Source: Lysobacterales bacterium
GTDB taxonomy: Bacteria > Pseudomonadota > Gammaproteobacteria > Xanthomonadales > Rhodanobacteraceae
Direction: 5' to 3'
NCBI GenBank assembly: GCA_016721015.1
Contig: JADKJL010000012.1
Coordinates: 310,001-374,000 of the forward strand
Length of the DNA stretch: 64,000 bases
Shown: positions 20,275 through 29,426 of the stretch, piece after piece
How positions within the stretch are numbered: position 1 is the first letter of the stretch
How the letters are laid out: every line of letters starts with the position of its first letter
Position numbers and translations under genes: made by a program
The notes under the pieces: generated by a model
The model's database searches: none
What the model was told of the DNA's origin: nothing
The model's input: only the letters and a program-made list of their open reading frames with translations

Positions 20275-21132
20275 TTGCGGCTTTTATTGCTCGGCATTCT
20301 TGTTTTCGGCGTGGGCGGCTGTGCCTCGACAGCGCCTGTGATTCCCGCTGCTCGTCCCGCACTGGTCGACCCGTCGGCCGCACCATTTGAACTCGTCCGC
20401 CAGGATTTCTCGACGCGTTTGACCACAGGTCAAGCGGTCGCCGTCGACAATCCCTATGGCGACGTTCGACTCCGCTTCGGTGGATACGAAGACCAGCTCG
20501 AAATCCACTCCGTCGCGCAGAGGCCGGGCAGCGCGACGCCCATCCTTCTGCAGCCCGCCGTTGTTGATGGCAGCTACTGGATTGCACCCCGTCTTCCGGC
20601 CAATACCCTGCTTGCCGAAGGTCAACGCCTCGATCTCGTCATCTTCATTCCGCTCGGGCATGCCGTCGATGCGCGCACCGAGAACGGCACGATCGAAAGC
20701 CGTGGCATCCGCGCCGATATCGACCTGCGCAGTACCAGCGGCAATATCGCGATCCGCGGCACCAAGGGTCGGATCAAGGCCGAAACCGGCCCGGGAACCA
20801 TCGAGGTCTCATTGCTGCGTGCACCGCCCGGTTCGCATCAGCACTTCGCAACGAGCACCGGATCCATCGTTCTTGCCGTCAACGACGACCTTGATGCAAG
20901 TCTTGAAATGTCGACTTCGGCGGCCTTCGCAACCGAATACTCTCTGCAGATCGAACGATTGCCGGGCCAGGAGCCAAACAAACGCGCGATCGCACGCATT
21001 GGCGAGTACAAGGCTGACGTGGTTGTGGAAAGCCGGCGCGGCGAAATCCGCCTGCAGCGCTGGAGCGGATTCAGGACGGCGGATGGAAAGCCCGTCGAAG
21101 AAGACGAGGAAGCGGATACCGACAGCGATTGA
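20275..21132 (+). CDS. lipoprotein with DUF4097-like beta-strand repeat domain
   Basis: A 285-residue product. An in-frame stop at 20251 leaves TTG 20275 as the first plausible start, giving a short signal ending in a lipobox (LVFGVGGC). From about residue 45 there are regular beta strands of the type VDARTENGTIESRGIRADIDLRSTSGNIAIRGTKGRI, which is the repeat of DUF4097 (adhesin-like) proteins, a structural domain of unknown role. The tail is highly acidic (EEDEEADTDSD). The next gene, a secreted PKD/PPC protein, starts 81 bp later on the same strand. Confidence 0.7.
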   Translation: MRLLLLGILVFGVGGCASTAPVIPAARPALVDPSAAPFELVRQDFSTRLTTGQAVAVDNPYGDVRLRFGGYEDQLEIHSVAQRPGSATPILLQPAVVDGSYWIAPRLPANTLLAEGQRLDLVIFIPLGHAVDARTENGTIESRGIRADIDLRSTSGNIAIRGTKGRIKAETGPGTIEVSLLRAPPGSHQHFATSTGSIVLAVNDDLDASLEMSTSAAFATEYSLQIERLPGQEPNKRAIARIGEYKADVVVESRRGEIRLQRWSGFRTADGKPVEEDEEADTDSD

Positions 21133-21213
21133 TACCCCTGACCGCCATCGTCCAATCGACGCTGATGGCTCCTGACAAATCAATGATCCCGATGCACGCA
21201 TGAGGATTTCAAC

Positions 21214-24200
21214 ATGATTTTCCAGAATTGCAGAATACCGATACTTCTGATGACCCTGCTGCTGGCAACACCGGCGATGGCAAACGAAACCTTTGAACCG
21301 ACCAGCTCGGTCGGCGTGCAAGTCGGTGAGCCGGTCAGCGCGATCAGCATCGATGTCGATCTTCGCGACTTGCCAACAGCTGCCGCATGGCGCCCCGGCA
21401 TGCCGATCAAGGAAGCGCACAAACGCCAGTTCTTTCCGCCGGATCGGATCGACACATCGGCGCCGAGTTGGCTCCTGACCGAGCCGGATCGCCTGCCCGA
21501 ACTGCAGAAGATGTGGGATGACAACGCCTCTCCGCTGTCGAGTCGGAACCGCGCGCAAACGCGCGTCAGCATCAACAACAGCTCGACCGGGGTGTCTCCG
21601 GGCGATCCCGTTGTCGACGTCAGCCCCAACTACATCGTCTACGGCGTCAACGGCAGCAGCGGCACGAACTTCACGATCTACAACAAGTCCGGCACCAAGC
21701 TGGCCGGACCGACGACCTTCAAGTCGCTGGCCCCGAGTGGCGATGGCTGCAGCACGTCGGTGAGCGATCCGATCGTCCTGTTCGATCGTCTCGCCAACCG
21801 CTGGTTCCTGCTCGAAATGGGCGGCACCTCGTCATCGGCGAAGATGTGCATTTACGTCTCCAAGACCGAAAACCCGGTCTCGGGTGGCTGGTGGTTCTAT
21901 GGTTTCTCGACGCCGACCCAGAACGACTATCCGCATTGCGGCGTCTGGAACGATGCCTACGTGTGTACCGACAATGAAGGTGGCAGCAACGTCACCGCCT
22001 ACGCCTATGACCGCGCCAACATGCTCAACGGTGCGACAGCACGCGCGCAGCAGCGTTTCGTCAGTGTGCCGGCACTCGCCGGCTACGGATTCCAGGCGTT
22101 GACCCCGGCGACTTTCATGGGCGATTCCGCGCATGCGCCGCCCGCGTCGACGAAGCAGATCCTCGCCCGCCACAATGACGACGAAGCGCATGCCGGCAGT
22201 TCGGCCGATACCACGCATGATTTCATTGACCTCTATTCGATCAACATCGACTGGACCACACCATCCAACAGCGGCATCTCGACCTTGCCGCGTATCGCCA
22301 TTACCGAGTTCAACAGCTGGTTCCGCGACTACTCGACATTCGCGACCGTACCGCAACCGGGCTCGACATCGCGTCTCGATCCGATCCGCGAAGTGATTCT
22401 CAACTCGCTCGTCTACCGCAATATCGGCAGCTACGAATCGATCGTCGGCCAGTTCGCGACGAACGTGAATGCAGCGCGAAGCGGCACCACGGTCAACGCC
22501 GGCATCCGCTGGTTCGAATTGCGTCGCACCGGTAGCGGCAACTGGACCCTGCAGCAGGAAGGCACCTATGCACCCGGCGACAGCAGCACCCATCACCTGG
22601 TCGGCACCATCGCCACCGACAACAAGGGCAATATCGGCCTCGGCTACAACGTGACCCGGACAACGGCACCAACCACCTACGCCAGCCTGGGCTACACCGG
22701 CCGCATGGCTTCGGATCCGGGTGGCGTGATGACGCTCGGCGAAAACACCGTTGCCGCCGGCAGCGCCGCCGAGACTTCCGGTCGCTGGGGCGACTACTAC
22801 CAGATGGCGGTCGATCCGAGCGATGACTGCACGTTCTGGATGGTCGGCATGTATCGCCCATCCGGCAGCTGGAATACGCGCGTGCAGGATTTCAAGTTCA
22901 GCGACTGCGGCGCGGCACCGACCACCTATTCTGTTTCCGGAATGGTCAGCACCGGAACCGGCGTCGGCATCTCGGGCGTCACGGTCAGCACAGGCTCGGT
23001 CAGCACGACGACCAATTCGAGCGGCGCCTACACGCTCGGCAGCCTCGCCAATGGCAGCTATGTGCTGACCCCGAGTCTCGGCGGTTACACATTCTCGCCA
23101 GGCACTCGCAACGTAAGTGTCAGCGGCGCCAATGTATCCGGCCAGAACTTCACCGGCACGGCGACAACGAACAACCCTCCGGTGGCGAACTTCTCCTTCT
23201 CGACCAGCAATCTGGTCGCCACCTTCACCGACAGTTCGACCGACAGTGACGGCAGCATTTCTTCGCGCTCGTGGAACTTCGGCGACAGCACGACATCGAC
23301 CGCGACCAACCCAAGCCACACCTATGCCGCCGCTGGCACCTACAGTGTCGCCCTGACCGTAACCGACAACGGCGGCGCGACCAACAGCGTGACAAAATCG
23401 GTGACTGTCACCGCACCGCCAAGCAACGTGCTGCAGAACGGCGTGACGGTCAACGGCCTTGCCGCCACTGCCGGCAACGACATCAACTACACGATGAATG
23501 TGCCGGCCGGCGCAACGGGACTGACCTTCGTCATGTCCGGCGGCAGCGGTGATGCCGACATGTATGTGAAGTTCGGCAGCGTGCCGACCGATTCGAGCTA
23601 CGACTGCCGTCCGTATGTCAGCGGCAATTCGGAGTCCTGCCCGGTCAACCCGGCCCAGGTCGGCACCTACTACGTCCGGGTCAAAGCCTACTCGACCTTC
23701 TCGGGCGTTTCGCTGACCGGCAGCTATTCGACCACGAGCAACAGTGCGCCGACGGCGAACTTCACCTTCACCAGCAGCGCCCTGACTGCCAATTTCACCG
23801 ATACCTCGACCGACAGCGACGGCACGATCGCCTCGCGCTCGTGGAACTTCGGCGACAGCAGTTCATCGACCGCAACCAATCCGAGCCACGCCTATGCCGC
23901 CGCTGGCACCTACAGCGTCGCACTGACCGTGACCGACAACGGTGGCGCGACAAACAGCGTGACGAAATCGGTGACCGTTTCGGCTCCGACCGGCTGCACG
24001 CCATCGGGCACGGTGCTCTGCAACGGCACAACCATCAGCGGATTGTCGGCGAGCAAGAACAACTGGACAGCCATCTACACCTTGGTTGTTCCGGCCGGCG
24101 CAAGCAATCTGAGCTTCTCGATCTCGGGGGGTACGGGTGATGCGGATCTCTATGTCCGCCTTGGCTCCGCGCCGACGACATCGAGTTATACGTGCCGCCC

Positions 24201-24324
24201 ATATACGGCTGGCAACACCGAAACCTGCTCGTTCACGGCACCGACGGCGGGTACGTACTATGTCGGCATTCGCGCCTACGCAGCATTCTCGGGTGTCAGC
24301 CTGACCACCAGCTACACGCCGTAA
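21214..24324 (+). CDS. large secreted protein with carboxypeptidase-regulatory-like, two PKD and two PPC domains
   Basis: A 1036-residue exported protein with signal MIFQNCRIPILLMTLLLATPAMA. Residues ~100-570 look like a beta-propeller-type region (SPNYIVYGVNG, DPIVLFDRLANRWFLLE, GRWGDYYQMAVDPSDDCTFWM). Then come a carboxypeptidase regulatory-like domain (~572-650), PKD 1 (~658-735), PPC 1 (~740-845), PKD 2 (~848-925) and PPC 2 (~930-1036). The two PKD and two PPC copies are very similar. PPC and PKD domains normally trail secreted proteases, yet no HExxH, subtilisin or other protease motif was seen. Probably a surface or secreted binding protein. ATG 21214 gives a good signal peptide. Confidence 0.78.
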   Translation: MIFQNCRIPILLMTLLLATPAMANETFEPTSSVGVQVGEPVSAISIDVDLRDLPTAAAWRPGMPIKEAHKRQFFPPDRIDTSAPSWLLTEPDRLPELQKMWDDNASPLSSRNRAQTRVSINNSSTGVSPGDPVVDVSPNYIVYGVNGSSGTNFTIYNKSGTKLAGPTTFKSLAPSGDGCSTSVSDPIVLFDRLANRWFLLEMGGTSSSAKMCIYVSKTENPVSGGWWFYGFSTPTQNDYPHCGVWNDAYVCTDNEGGSNVTAYAYDRANMLNGATARAQQRFVSVPALAGYGFQALTPATFMGDSAHAPPASTKQILARHNDDEAHAGSSADTTHDFIDLYSINIDWTTPSNSGISTLPRIAITEFNSWFRDYSTFATVPQPGSTSRLDPIREVILNSLVYRNIGSYESIVGQFATNVNAARSGTTVNAGIRWFELRRTGSGNWTLQQEGTYAPGDSSTHHLVGTIATDNKGNIGLGYNVTRTTAPTTYASLGYTGRMASDPGGVMTLGENTVAAGSAAETSGRWGDYYQMAVDPSDDCTFWMVGMYRPSGSWNTRVQDFKFSDCGAAPTTYSVSGMVSTGTGVGISGVTVSTGSVSTTTNSSGAYTLGSLANGSYVLTPSLGGYTFSPGTRNVSVSGANVSGQNFTGTATTNNPPVANFSFSTSNLVATFTDSSTDSDGSISSRSWNFGDSTTSTATNPSHTYAAAGTYSVALTVTDNGGATNSVTKSVTVTAPPSNVLQNGVTVNGLAATAGNDINYTMNVPAGATGLTFVMSGGSGDADMYVKFGSVPTDSSYDCRPYVSGNSESCPVNPAQVGTYYVRVKAYSTFSGVSLTGSYSTTSNSAPTANFTFTSSALTANFTDTSTDSDGTIASRSWNFGDSSSSTATNPSHAYAAAGTYSVALTVTDNGGATNSVTKSVTVSAPTGCTPSGTVLCNGTTISGLSASKNNWTAIYTLVVPAGASNLSFSISGGTGDADLYVRLGSAPTTSSYTCRPYTAGNTETCSFTAPTAGTYYVGIRAYAAFSGVSLTTSYTP

Positions 24325-24351
24325 CGCATCGCGCGACGGCTTCGTCAGCTA

Positions 24352-24385
24352 CGGCGACTGGAGCAATCCAGTCGCCGTTCTTTTT
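24352..24385 (+). terminator. intrinsic terminator after the PKD/PPC gene
   Basis: CGGCGACTGG and CCAGTCGCCG form a perfect 10-bp stem with a 6-nt loop, followed by TTCTTTTTCTC. It lies 28 bp past the stop codon. Confidence 0.85.
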
Positions 24386-24427
24386 CTCACGTCGACGCAC
24401 GAGAAAGGCGACGACACGGCGAGCATG

Positions 24428-24694
24428 TCAGCGCAGCTGGCTGTCCTTGCTGCCACGGCGGTTGTAGCCGGTGCTGGCTCGCGCATCCCGATCCAGTGCC
24501 TCCTGGCAAGTCACGCAGAGGCGAACGCCCGGCACGGCCTTGCGCCGCGCGAGCGGAATCTTCGCTTCACACTCCTCGCAGCGCGCAAGCCCCGGCCCTT
24601 TCCGCAATTGGGTACGCGCCCGCTGGACGCCGTCCTTGATGGTGGCGTCAATCTGATCCTGCACGGCTCCATCGCCGGCCCATCCGGTTGCCAT
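24428..24694 (-). CDS. DksA/TraR-type C4 zinc-finger protein, YbiI-like
   Basis: An 88-residue protein starting MATGWAGDGAVQDQID from ATG 24694, with GAGGAGG 7 nt upstream; the frame is open further but the ribosome-binding site decides. The zinc finger is CEEC...CVTC (CEECEAKIPLARRKAVPGVRLCVTC), and the C-terminus GYNRRGSKDSQLR matches what I recall of E. coli YbiI almost exactly. It lacks the long coiled coil of DksA, so action in the RNA-polymerase secondary channel is not assured. Function in the cell is not established. Confidence 0.88.
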   Translation of the reverse strand: MATGWAGDGAVQDQIDATIKDGVQRARTQLRKGPGLARCEECEAKIPLARRKAVPGVRLCVTCQEALDRDARASTGYNRRGSKDSQLR

Positions 24695-24901
24695 GATTGC
24701 CTCCTCGAGGTTTGTCTGGGCATGACGCAAAGCATAGCGCCACGCTTGTCAGGCTGCCGGCGCGTGCCGGCACCCGGGCGTTGAATCCAATCTGGGGACG
24801 TCTGGCAAAACGGCAATCGCCAAACACCAAACTGTGCCGCACAATGCCGCCCGCTGTTCTTCCGCACGGCAAAACCGGCCCGAAAACGTCAAGAGCCAAT
24901 C

Positions 24902-26245
24902 ATGAAAGATCTGACCGAAGGACCGATTGCCCGCCATATCGCCGACATGGCCACGCCGATGGCGATCGGCATGTTGATCCAGACCCTGTATTTCCTCGTC
25001 GACCTGTACTTTGTCGCCAAGCTCGGCGATGCGGCGATCGCCGGGGTCAGCCTGGGTGGCACGGTCATGTACATCGTGCTCGGTCTGACCCAGATGCTTG
25101 GCGTCGGCACCGTGGCCCTGATCTCGCACGCCGTCGGGCGCAAGGATCAGCCCGATGCCAACCTGATCTTCAACCAGTCCATCGTGCTCTCCGCCCTGTG
25201 TGCTGCGCTGACCCTGGCAGGCGGTTACACGCTCGGTGCCCGCTATCTGCAAACGGTCGGCGCGAATGCGGAAACCGTCGCGGCGGGTATTTCGTATCTG
25301 TATTTCTATATACCGGGGCTGGCCCTGCAGTTTGCCCTGATCGCCATGGGCTCCGCCCTGCGCGGCACCGGTATCGTCAAACCGACAATGATCGTGCAGG
25401 TGCTGACCCTGCTGCTCAACATCGTGCTTGCGCCCATCCTGATCGCCGGCTGGGGCACCGGTCATCCGCTCGGCGTCGCCGGCGCGGGACTGGCCAGCTC
25501 GATCTCGGTCGGCGCCGGTGTGGTCATGATGGCGGTCTATTTCACGCGCATGGAGAAATATGTCGGCTTCCATCGCGATCACTGGCGGCCACGCCTGCAC
25601 ACCTGGAAGCGCATGCTCGCGATCGGCTTCCCTGCCGGTGGCGAGTTTGCCCTGATGTTCGTGTTCATGGCCGTGATCTACAGCGTGATCCGCGATTTCG
25701 GTGCGCCAGCGCAGGCCGGATTCGGTGTCGGCGGTCGCGTCATGCAGGCGATCTTCCTGCCGGCAATGGCGATCGCATTCTCGACGCCGGCCGTGGCGGG
25801 CCAGAATTTCGGAGCGCGAAAATCGGGACGCGTGCGCGAAACCTTCCGTACCGCTGTCGTCATGAGCAGCGTGGTCATGCTCGCGCTGACCCTGCTCTGC
25901 CAATGGAATCCGGCCTGGTTCATCTCGCGCTTCACCAGCGAAGCCGAGGTGATTGCCGTCGGCGCCTTGTTCCTGCGCATCATTTCACTCAATTTCGTCG
26001 CCCAGGGCATCATCTTCACCTGCTCGGGGATGTTTCAGGCGCTTGGCAACACCTGGCCCGCACTGGCCAGCACGGCGACACGCCTGCTCACTTTTGCCGC
26101 GCTTGCGCTATGGCTGTCGCACCGTCCGGGCTTTCGTCTCGAGCACGTCTGGTATCTGTCGGTTGCAACCGTCGCCTTGCAAGCGCTCCTGAGCTGGTTG
26201 CTGTTGCGCTGGCAGATGGGCAAACGGCTTGCGAACCTGGGCTGA
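24902..26245 (+). CDS. MATE-family multidrug/toxin efflux protein
   Basis: A 447-residue membrane protein with about 12 helices in two related halves. It opens with the family pattern EGPIARHIADMATPMAIGMLIQTLYFLVDLYFVAKLGDAAIAGVSL and continues GVGTVALISHAVGRKD, with the second half starting at about GFPAGGEFALMFVFM. MATE pumps use a Na+ or H+ gradient to expel cationic drugs or metabolites. The start is the ATG at 24902. No regulator is adjacent; the next gene is convergent. Confidence 0.9.
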   Translation: MKDLTEGPIARHIADMATPMAIGMLIQTLYFLVDLYFVAKLGDAAIAGVSLGGTVMYIVLGLTQMLGVGTVALISHAVGRKDQPDANLIFNQSIVLSALCAALTLAGGYTLGARYLQTVGANAETVAAGISYLYFYIPGLALQFALIAMGSALRGTGIVKPTMIVQVLTLLLNIVLAPILIAGWGTGHPLGVAGAGLASSISVGAGVVMMAVYFTRMEKYVGFHRDHWRPRLHTWKRMLAIGFPAGGEFALMFVFMAVIYSVIRDFGAPAQAGFGVGGRVMQAIFLPAMAIAFSTPAVAGQNFGARKSGRVRETFRTAVVMSSVVMLALTLLCQWNPAWFISRFTSEAEVIAVGALFLRIISLNFVAQGIIFTCSGMFQALGNTWPALASTATRLLTFAALALWLSHRPGFRLEHVWYLSVATVALQALLSWLLLRWQMGKRLANLG

Positions 26246-26280
26246 AACCCAGACGGGTCGACGCAGGAATACTCGCGCGC

Positions 26281-27873
26281 TCAGAGTGCCGCAGAGAAAT
26301 CGTAATCGAGCCGAGGGCCAGTCGCGGCGAGCGCCTGTCCGCGCAGATAGTCGACGCCGAGCCCGGCCAGGCGGCTGACGCAGCCGATATCCGACACCGA
26401 GTCGACGATGAGTTGTCGCCCGTGCGCCTTGAAATCCTGCATGGCTGCGCTGAACTCCGCATCCGTGGTCGACGCCACGGCAGCATAGGAAATTCGCAGG
26501 AAATCGATTGGCAGTTTCGTCAACAGCGCCATCTGCGCAAGATTCCCGACCTGCTCGCTCAGGCTGACGCGGACACCAAACCGACGCAGACTGATGATGC
26601 GCATCAGGTTGTCCTTGTCGGTCAGATTCGGAGTTGCCTGCAGCTCGATGATTAGGCGATCACGCAGATGTGGGCGCCGGCGCAGTTCCTCGACCAGCCA
26701 GCGCCAGGCCAACCCGCGCAGGGTATCGAGTTCGACCGGCACCAGCATTCGAGTCTTGCGCCCGGCGCGATGCTCCTGTTCGAGGGTTTCGAACGCATGA
26801 AACAGGCTGATGCGGTCGATCATGATCATGGCGCCAACCTCGCGGGCCATGCGCAGATATTCACGCCGGTAGACGCCACCGAGCGGCGCACGGTAATCAC
26901 GCAGCTTGGCATGCACGGAGTAGAGCTCGCCCGCTTTCGTGCTGGCCGGCATCAAGGGCTGGAACTCGACGATGACATTCTTGCCGACCTTCGCTTCGGC
27001 GACCCACTCGCGAATGATCAGCACGCGCTCAGCCGCCATCGGCTCGTAATCGCGGCTCAGTACGCCTTCGTGCCGATTCCCGCCGTGGCGACTGGCAATG
27101 CCCTGGGCGGCATGCGCCGTCGAAAACCACTCCTGGGCGCGGTTCGGACACGGCCCGTATGGCGAAAGAGCGAGGCCGATGGAGACCGACAACTCAACCG
27201 GCTCCGCGTCGATGATGAAAGGTTCGGCAGCGATGCCCGCGCAGATCCGGCCCGCCAATGCCGACACTTCATCAGCGGTCTTGCGCTGCACGAGTACGCC
27301 GAATCCATATTCAAGCCAGAGGGTGACCGAATCGTCCGGCTCAAGCGCGGCGGCGATGCGCGAGGAGATTGCTTCCTCAAGCGCAAATACCGCGGTTCGA
27401 TCGAGGCGCGCATCCAGCGCGGTCGCCTGATCGAGATGGATGGCCATGAGCACGCTGACCTGTGACCCTGTTTCGCTCAGAGAGCCCAGTTGCGCAAGGA
27501 AATCCGATCGCCGCAGCATGCCGCCAGCCACGATTGTTGGCGCCGACCTGCCGTCATTCGCGGCACCGGGGTTCCTCATCAAGGCACCGATAGCGCGAAC
27601 CGCGTTCTTTTTCGATCGGACATTGCTCTCCTCTGCCGATGGCGAGGCCGCGACGGCTGCGGGCAACACCGAGCGGATGCGACCGGAGCTTGGGCAGGCC
27701 GAAACCAACCAGCCGGCCTTGATCCACGGAGCCTGCCACCCGGACGGGAGCGTCGCACCGTCCGGAAACAACATGATCGCGCTGCGCGGCGGCGAATCAG
27801 CGACCATCGACTTCGCTGAACCGGCTTGCGCCACACCCTGCACCAGTTGACGTGACACCGATTCCATTCCCAT
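26281..27873 (-). CDS. degenerate GGDEF-EAL protein, predicted catalytically inactive c-di-GMP-related regulator
   Basis: A 530-residue cytosolic protein. Residues 1-110 are low-complexity and probably disordered; ~120-275 resemble a GGDEF domain and ~295-530 an EAL domain. Both active sites are broken: GGDEF is replaced by EYGFG (residues 188-192), and the EAL signature region reads FQPLM...LYSVHAKLR, with His-Ala-Lys at 321-323. The later metal and loop motifs are also altered (ELQATPN, DSVSDIG). Such proteins act as effectors or partners, as FimX and YdiV do, rather than as enzymes. The start is uncertain because the N-terminus has no strong ribosome-binding site. A single gene, convergent with the MATE gene. 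Confidence 0.8.
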   Translation of the reverse strand: MGMESVSRQLVQGVAQAGSAKSMVADSPPRSAIMLFPDGATLPSGWQAPWIKAGWLVSACPSSGRIRSVLPAAVAASPSAEESNVRSKKNAVRAIGALMRNPGAANDGRSAPTIVAGGMLRRSDFLAQLGSLSETGSQVSVLMAIHLDQATALDARLDRTAVFALEEAISSRIAAALEPDDSVTLWLEYGFGVLVQRKTADEVSALAGRICAGIAAEPFIIDAEPVELSVSIGLALSPYGPCPNRAQEWFSTAHAAQGIASRHGGNRHEGVLSRDYEPMAAERVLIIREWVAEAKVGKNVIVEFQPLMPASTKAGELYSVHAKLRDYRAPLGGVYRREYLRMAREVGAMIMIDRISLFHAFETLEQEHRAGRKTRMLVPVELDTLRGLAWRWLVEELRRRPHLRDRLIIELQATPNLTDKDNLMRIISLRRFGVRVSLSEQVGNLAQMALLTKLPIDFLRISYAAVASTTDAEFSAAMQDFKAHGRQLIVDSVSDIGCVSRLAGLGVDYLRGQALAATGPRLDYDFSAAL

Positions 27874-28092
27874 GATTGCGCACTCGATTCAGGTCGAATG
27901 CTGTTCTCAATGCAAGTCCCGGGCCATGCCTGATTGATGCACTGTCTGACTCGGCCCCCGGACGCATGGCGGTGACCGACAGCTAGTGACAATCGCTGCC
28001 CATCGGCAATCTTCAAAAATCGCGATTCTTGCGATCTATGCGTCACGGTCACGTCCATTCAGGCAGCAGACCACCCAAGCCGAGGCCAGCCC

Positions 28093-28752
28093 ATGACGCC
28101 CACCCTGTTTGCGCACCCGTTTTCGTCGTATTGCCAGAAAGTCCTGATCGCGCTGCACGAAAACGCCACCCGGTTCGAATATCGCAACCTCGATGGCCGC
28201 GACAACCCCGCCATGCGCGAGCTTGAGTCGCTATGGCCGATCAAGAAATTTCCGCTACTCGTCGACCAGGGTCGGGTCGTAGTCGAGGCCAGCATCATCA
28301 TCGAATATTTGCAGATCCATCATTCCGGCCCAACACGCCTGATCCCCGAAGACGCCGATTGCGCCCTCGAAGTGCGAAAACTCGACCGGTTCTTCGACAA
28401 CTACGTTCATGCGCCTCTGCAGAACATCGTTTCCGACCGTCTGCGCCCAGTTGAACACCGCGATGCATTCGGGGTCGACCAAGCGAGGAAAATGCTCGAT
28501 CGCGCCTATGCCTGGATCGAGTCGAGTATGGGTGACCGCGAATGGGCGAATGGCGCAGATTTCAGCCTTGCCGATTGCGCGGCGGCGCCTGCACTTTTCT
28601 ATGCCGATTGGGCGCATCCGATTGCGCCGTCATTTCCGACGCTGCTGGGCTATCGGAAACGGCTGCTCGCACGCCCCTCGTTCGCGCGGGCCGTCGAGGA
28701 GGCACGCCCCTATCGCAGCTATTTTCCACTCGGCGCGCCGAACCGCGACTGA
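28093..28752 (+). CDS. glutathione S-transferase family protein
   Basis: A 219-residue protein. The N-terminal thioredoxin-like domain begins TLFAHPFSSYCQKVLIALHENATRFEYRNLD and contains the glutathione-binding FPLLVDQGRVVVEASIIIEYL (conserved Pro and the Glu-Ala/Ser pair). The C-terminal helical domain includes ANGADFSLADCAAAPALFYADW, the N-capping-box region typical of GSTs. Substrate is unknown. ATG 28093 is close to the end of a short leader with no other gene in it. Confidence 0.9.
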   Translation: MTPTLFAHPFSSYCQKVLIALHENATRFEYRNLDGRDNPAMRELESLWPIKKFPLLVDQGRVVVEASIIIEYLQIHHSGPTRLIPEDADCALEVRKLDRFFDNYVHAPLQNIVSDRLRPVEHRDAFGVDQARKMLDRAYAWIESSMGDREWANGADFSLADCAAAPALFYADWAHPIAPSFPTLLGYRKRLLARPSFARAVEEARPYRSYFPLGAPNRD

Positions 28753-28877
28753 TCGCGCATCCATGCAAAAGTATCGATTCCCGTCAGAACCGCATGGCAA
28801 TCATTGCCGAAGTTCCTGTGCGGACCGACAATCGCTGCCCCTTGCTTCCATCATCTGCCCGCACTACGGAGCCGCAC

Positions 28878-29375
28878 ATGCCTCGATTGCTTGCCTCAAC
28901 AATCATTGTCGTTCTTGTCTGTCTTTCAGCCCGTGCCCATGCCGAGGAACCCCAATCGCTGGGTGCAACCGTCAACGGCACGCGTTTTGCCGGCGACGAC
29001 GACACCATCTTGTTCGTGCCACTGGACTCGGGCGCATTTTCTCTCGGCGCGGCGAGCGCAGGGGCGGCGAGCTATCCGCCGCCGAAGACGCCGATCGACC
29101 GCTTGTCGATCGTCTGCAGCGGTTTTGCGCCCGGAAAACCACTCAGACTCGGCAAGAACGAATTCTCCAAGGCAACCTGCAATGCCACGTTTACGCTTGG
29201 CGCAAACGACAAGAGCTTCACCCTCGACAAGGACAACACGGCGAATCGGTTTGAAATCTCCGCCAGCCATGCCAAGGTGATCGAGGGCAGCTTCGAACTG
29301 CATCTGACCAGCAAGGGCGGCGAGGCGATGATCGTGAGCGACGGACATTTTGTCGCTGAAGATCGCCAAATGTAG
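28878..29375 (+). CDS. secreted hypothetical protein
   Basis: A 165-residue product starting MPRLLASTIIVVLVCLSARAHA, a good signal peptide with cleavage near residue 22. The mature part is beta-rich with two cysteines (IVCSGF, KATCNATF) that may pair. The frame is open upstream to 28542 but would overlap the GST gene. I do not recognise a family. It is convergent with the M13 peptidase gene, with a hairpin between them. Confidence 0.65.
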   Translation: MPRLLASTIIVVLVCLSARAHAEEPQSLGATVNGTRFAGDDDTILFVPLDSGAFSLGAASAGAASYPPPKTPIDRLSIVCSGFAPGKPLRLGKNEFSKATCNATFTLGANDKSFTLDKDNTANRFEISASHAKVIEGSFELHLTSKGGEAMIVSDGHFVAEDRQM

Positions 29376-29391
29376 ATTTATCTCCGCTCGG

Positions 29392-29421
29392 CAGAATGGG
29401 CCGCCGAAACGGCCCATTCTG
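29392..29421. terminator. hairpin between convergent genes
   Basis: CAGAATGGGCCG and CGGCCCATTCTG form a perfect 12-bp stem with a 6-nt loop between the secreted hypothetical gene and the M13 peptidase gene. There is no T-run on either side, so it may act as a 3'-end stabiliser as much as a terminator. Confidence 0.55.
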
Positions 29422-29426
29422 ATCCG

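Noticed and set aside
21832..23319. 495-codon minus-strand open frame within the PKD/PPC gene
   Set aside because: Opposite-strand shadow with no domain; the plus-strand frame has a signal peptide and known domains.
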